45,796 bases of DNA from an uncultured Bacilli bacterium (lineage in GTDB: Bacteria > Bacillota_I > Bacilli_A > RF39 > UBA660). The translations under genes and the position numbers were made by a program. Location: positions 1-45,796 of the forward strand of contig CANRPT010000006.1 in the NCBI GenBank assembly GCA_947632565.1, given 5' to 3'. The notes beneath the pieces were generated by a model. That model saw only the letters and a program-made list of their open reading frames with translations, was not told the DNA's origin and did no database searches. This document shows positions 45,464 to 45,796 of the stretch, piece after piece (within the stretch, counting starts at the first letter, position 1; every line of letters starts with the position of its first letter).

Positions 45464-45754
45464 ATGGAAAACAATGTTTTTATGATAACAACAATCGATA
45501 ATCCTTTCAATCCATTCACACAATACGATGAATGGTTAGCTTTTGATGAGCAAATGGGTTATTATACTAATAATTATTTAGCAAGGATCGCAAATACTTC
45601 TTTTGAATTGTCAGAATCAGAAGAGAATGAGGAAATTGATAACGCAATTGATGAAATTGTTCGTCTCGATCCTTTTCTTATGTACAGAAAAGTAAAAAGA
45701 TCTGATTATGATTCACAAAATCATTTGAAATTGGCTACTGAAACTACAAAATAG
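45464..45754 (+). CDS. Conserved gut-phage protein near small terminase
   Basis: ATG 45464 lies behind AAAGGAG; the in-frame TTG 45458 is rejected. The 96-aa acidic product (NNVFMITTIDNPFNPFTQYD; EWLAFDEQMGYYTNNYLARI; NEEIDNAIDEIVRLDP) matches a family I know from many gut phages by its DNPxxPFTQxDEWxxFD motif, usually directly before the terminase genes. No function is assigned. If the genome is circular, this gene lies right before the packaging operon. Confidence 0.75.
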   Translation: MENNVFMITTIDNPFNPFTQYDEWLAFDEQMGYYTNNYLARIANTSFELSESEENEEIDNAIDEIVRLDPFLMYRKVKRSDYDSQNHLKLATETTK

Positions 45755-45760
45755 AGATAG

Positions 45761-45789
45761 AGGGGGGTCTGAAAAACATACACCCCCCT
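45761..45789 (+). other. G6/C6 hairpin at window end (terminator or packaging-site candidate)
   Basis: AGGGGGGT (45761-45768) pairs perfectly with ACCCCCCT (45782-45789) around 13 nt, followed by CCCCCAT and the window end. There is no T-run in view. As a terminator it would close the RNA polymerase operon; its position next to the small terminase (if circular) also fits a cos/pac-type site. The first 37 bases of the window hold AGTCTT twice but no clear promoter. Confidence 0.5.
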
Positions 45790-45796
45790 CCCCCAT

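Noticed and set aside
1-45796. Lysogeny module, CRISPR array, transposon or diversity-generating retroelement
   Set aside because: No integrase, repressor, reverse transcriptase or transposase motifs, and no spaced repeat array, were found. The repeats seen are promoters, terminators, iterons and protein repeats.

Overview
The window reads as the complete, or nearly complete, genome of a tailed phage (Caudoviricetes, long non-contractile siphovirus tail). Its host is probably an AT-rich Bacillota bacterium, plausibly a gut anaerobe. I infer the host from the AAAGGAGG-type ribosome binding sites before almost every gene, the frequent TTG and GTG starts, the low G+C, the Gram-positive lysis genes (GH25 + CHAP + Cpl-7 + SH3 endolysin and small holins), and several protein families I know mainly from gut Clostridia/Erysipelotrichia phages. 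All genes are on the + strand and the standard bacterial code fits. I see no integrase, excisionase, CI-like repressor or partition gene, so a virulent life style is likely.

Layout. (1) 1-7.9 kb, packaging and head: putative small terminase, HNH protein, gp6-like connector, large terminase, portal, a prohead protease fused to the major capsid protein, a probable decoration protein and head-tail joining proteins. Two small basic proteins that begin with an (E)DYLAHYGRKGMKW tag flank the large terminase. (2) 7.9-22 kb, tail: tube, two chaperone-like genes, an endolysin placed unusually inside the tail operon, an HK97 gp10-like protein, a 2086-aa tape measure, distal tail protein, tail-associated protein and a coiled-coil receptor-binding or baseplate protein. 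(3) 22-26 kb: Gly/Asn-rich, jelly-roll-like and low-complexity proteins with high-expression codon use, a HELGH metalloprotease-like protein and two holin candidates. (4) 26-31.3 kb, a bank of short gene cassettes. Most have their own promoter of one distinctive type (CGTAAnnnTTACA, 5 nt, TATAAT) and their own hairpin terminator, often with the stop codon inside the hairpin; one tRNA-Leu(UAA) sits among them. (5) 31-36.2 kb: polycistronic small genes, many of them paralogous, then a 260-bp non-coding block with TGTGACACTTTT iterons that is a good origin candidate. (6) 36.2-45.8 kb, replication and transcription: one 1274-aa protein joining an SF3 helicase, an archaeo-eukaryotic-type primase domain and a family B exonuclease/polymerase; a possible ssDNA-binding protein; an SF2 helicase; a VRR-NUC nuclease; a RecB/Cas4-like nuclease; and a ~930-aa protein with the DFDGD signature of YonO/crAss-type double-psi-beta-barrel RNA polymerases.

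The most interesting hypothesis joins three separate observations. The RNA-polymerase-like protein begins with a DFLIHYG tag resembling the DYLAHYG tag of the two proteins flanking the large terminase. Its gene ends about 400 bp before the end of the window, next to the packaging genes if the genome is circular. The genome also carries twelve copies of a non-canonical promoter lacking a -35 box. This suggests a virion-packaged, injected polymerase (or a phage-modified host polymerase) serving a dedicated promoter set. Packaging of the enzyme and its link to the promoters are inference; the motifs and repeats are seen directly.
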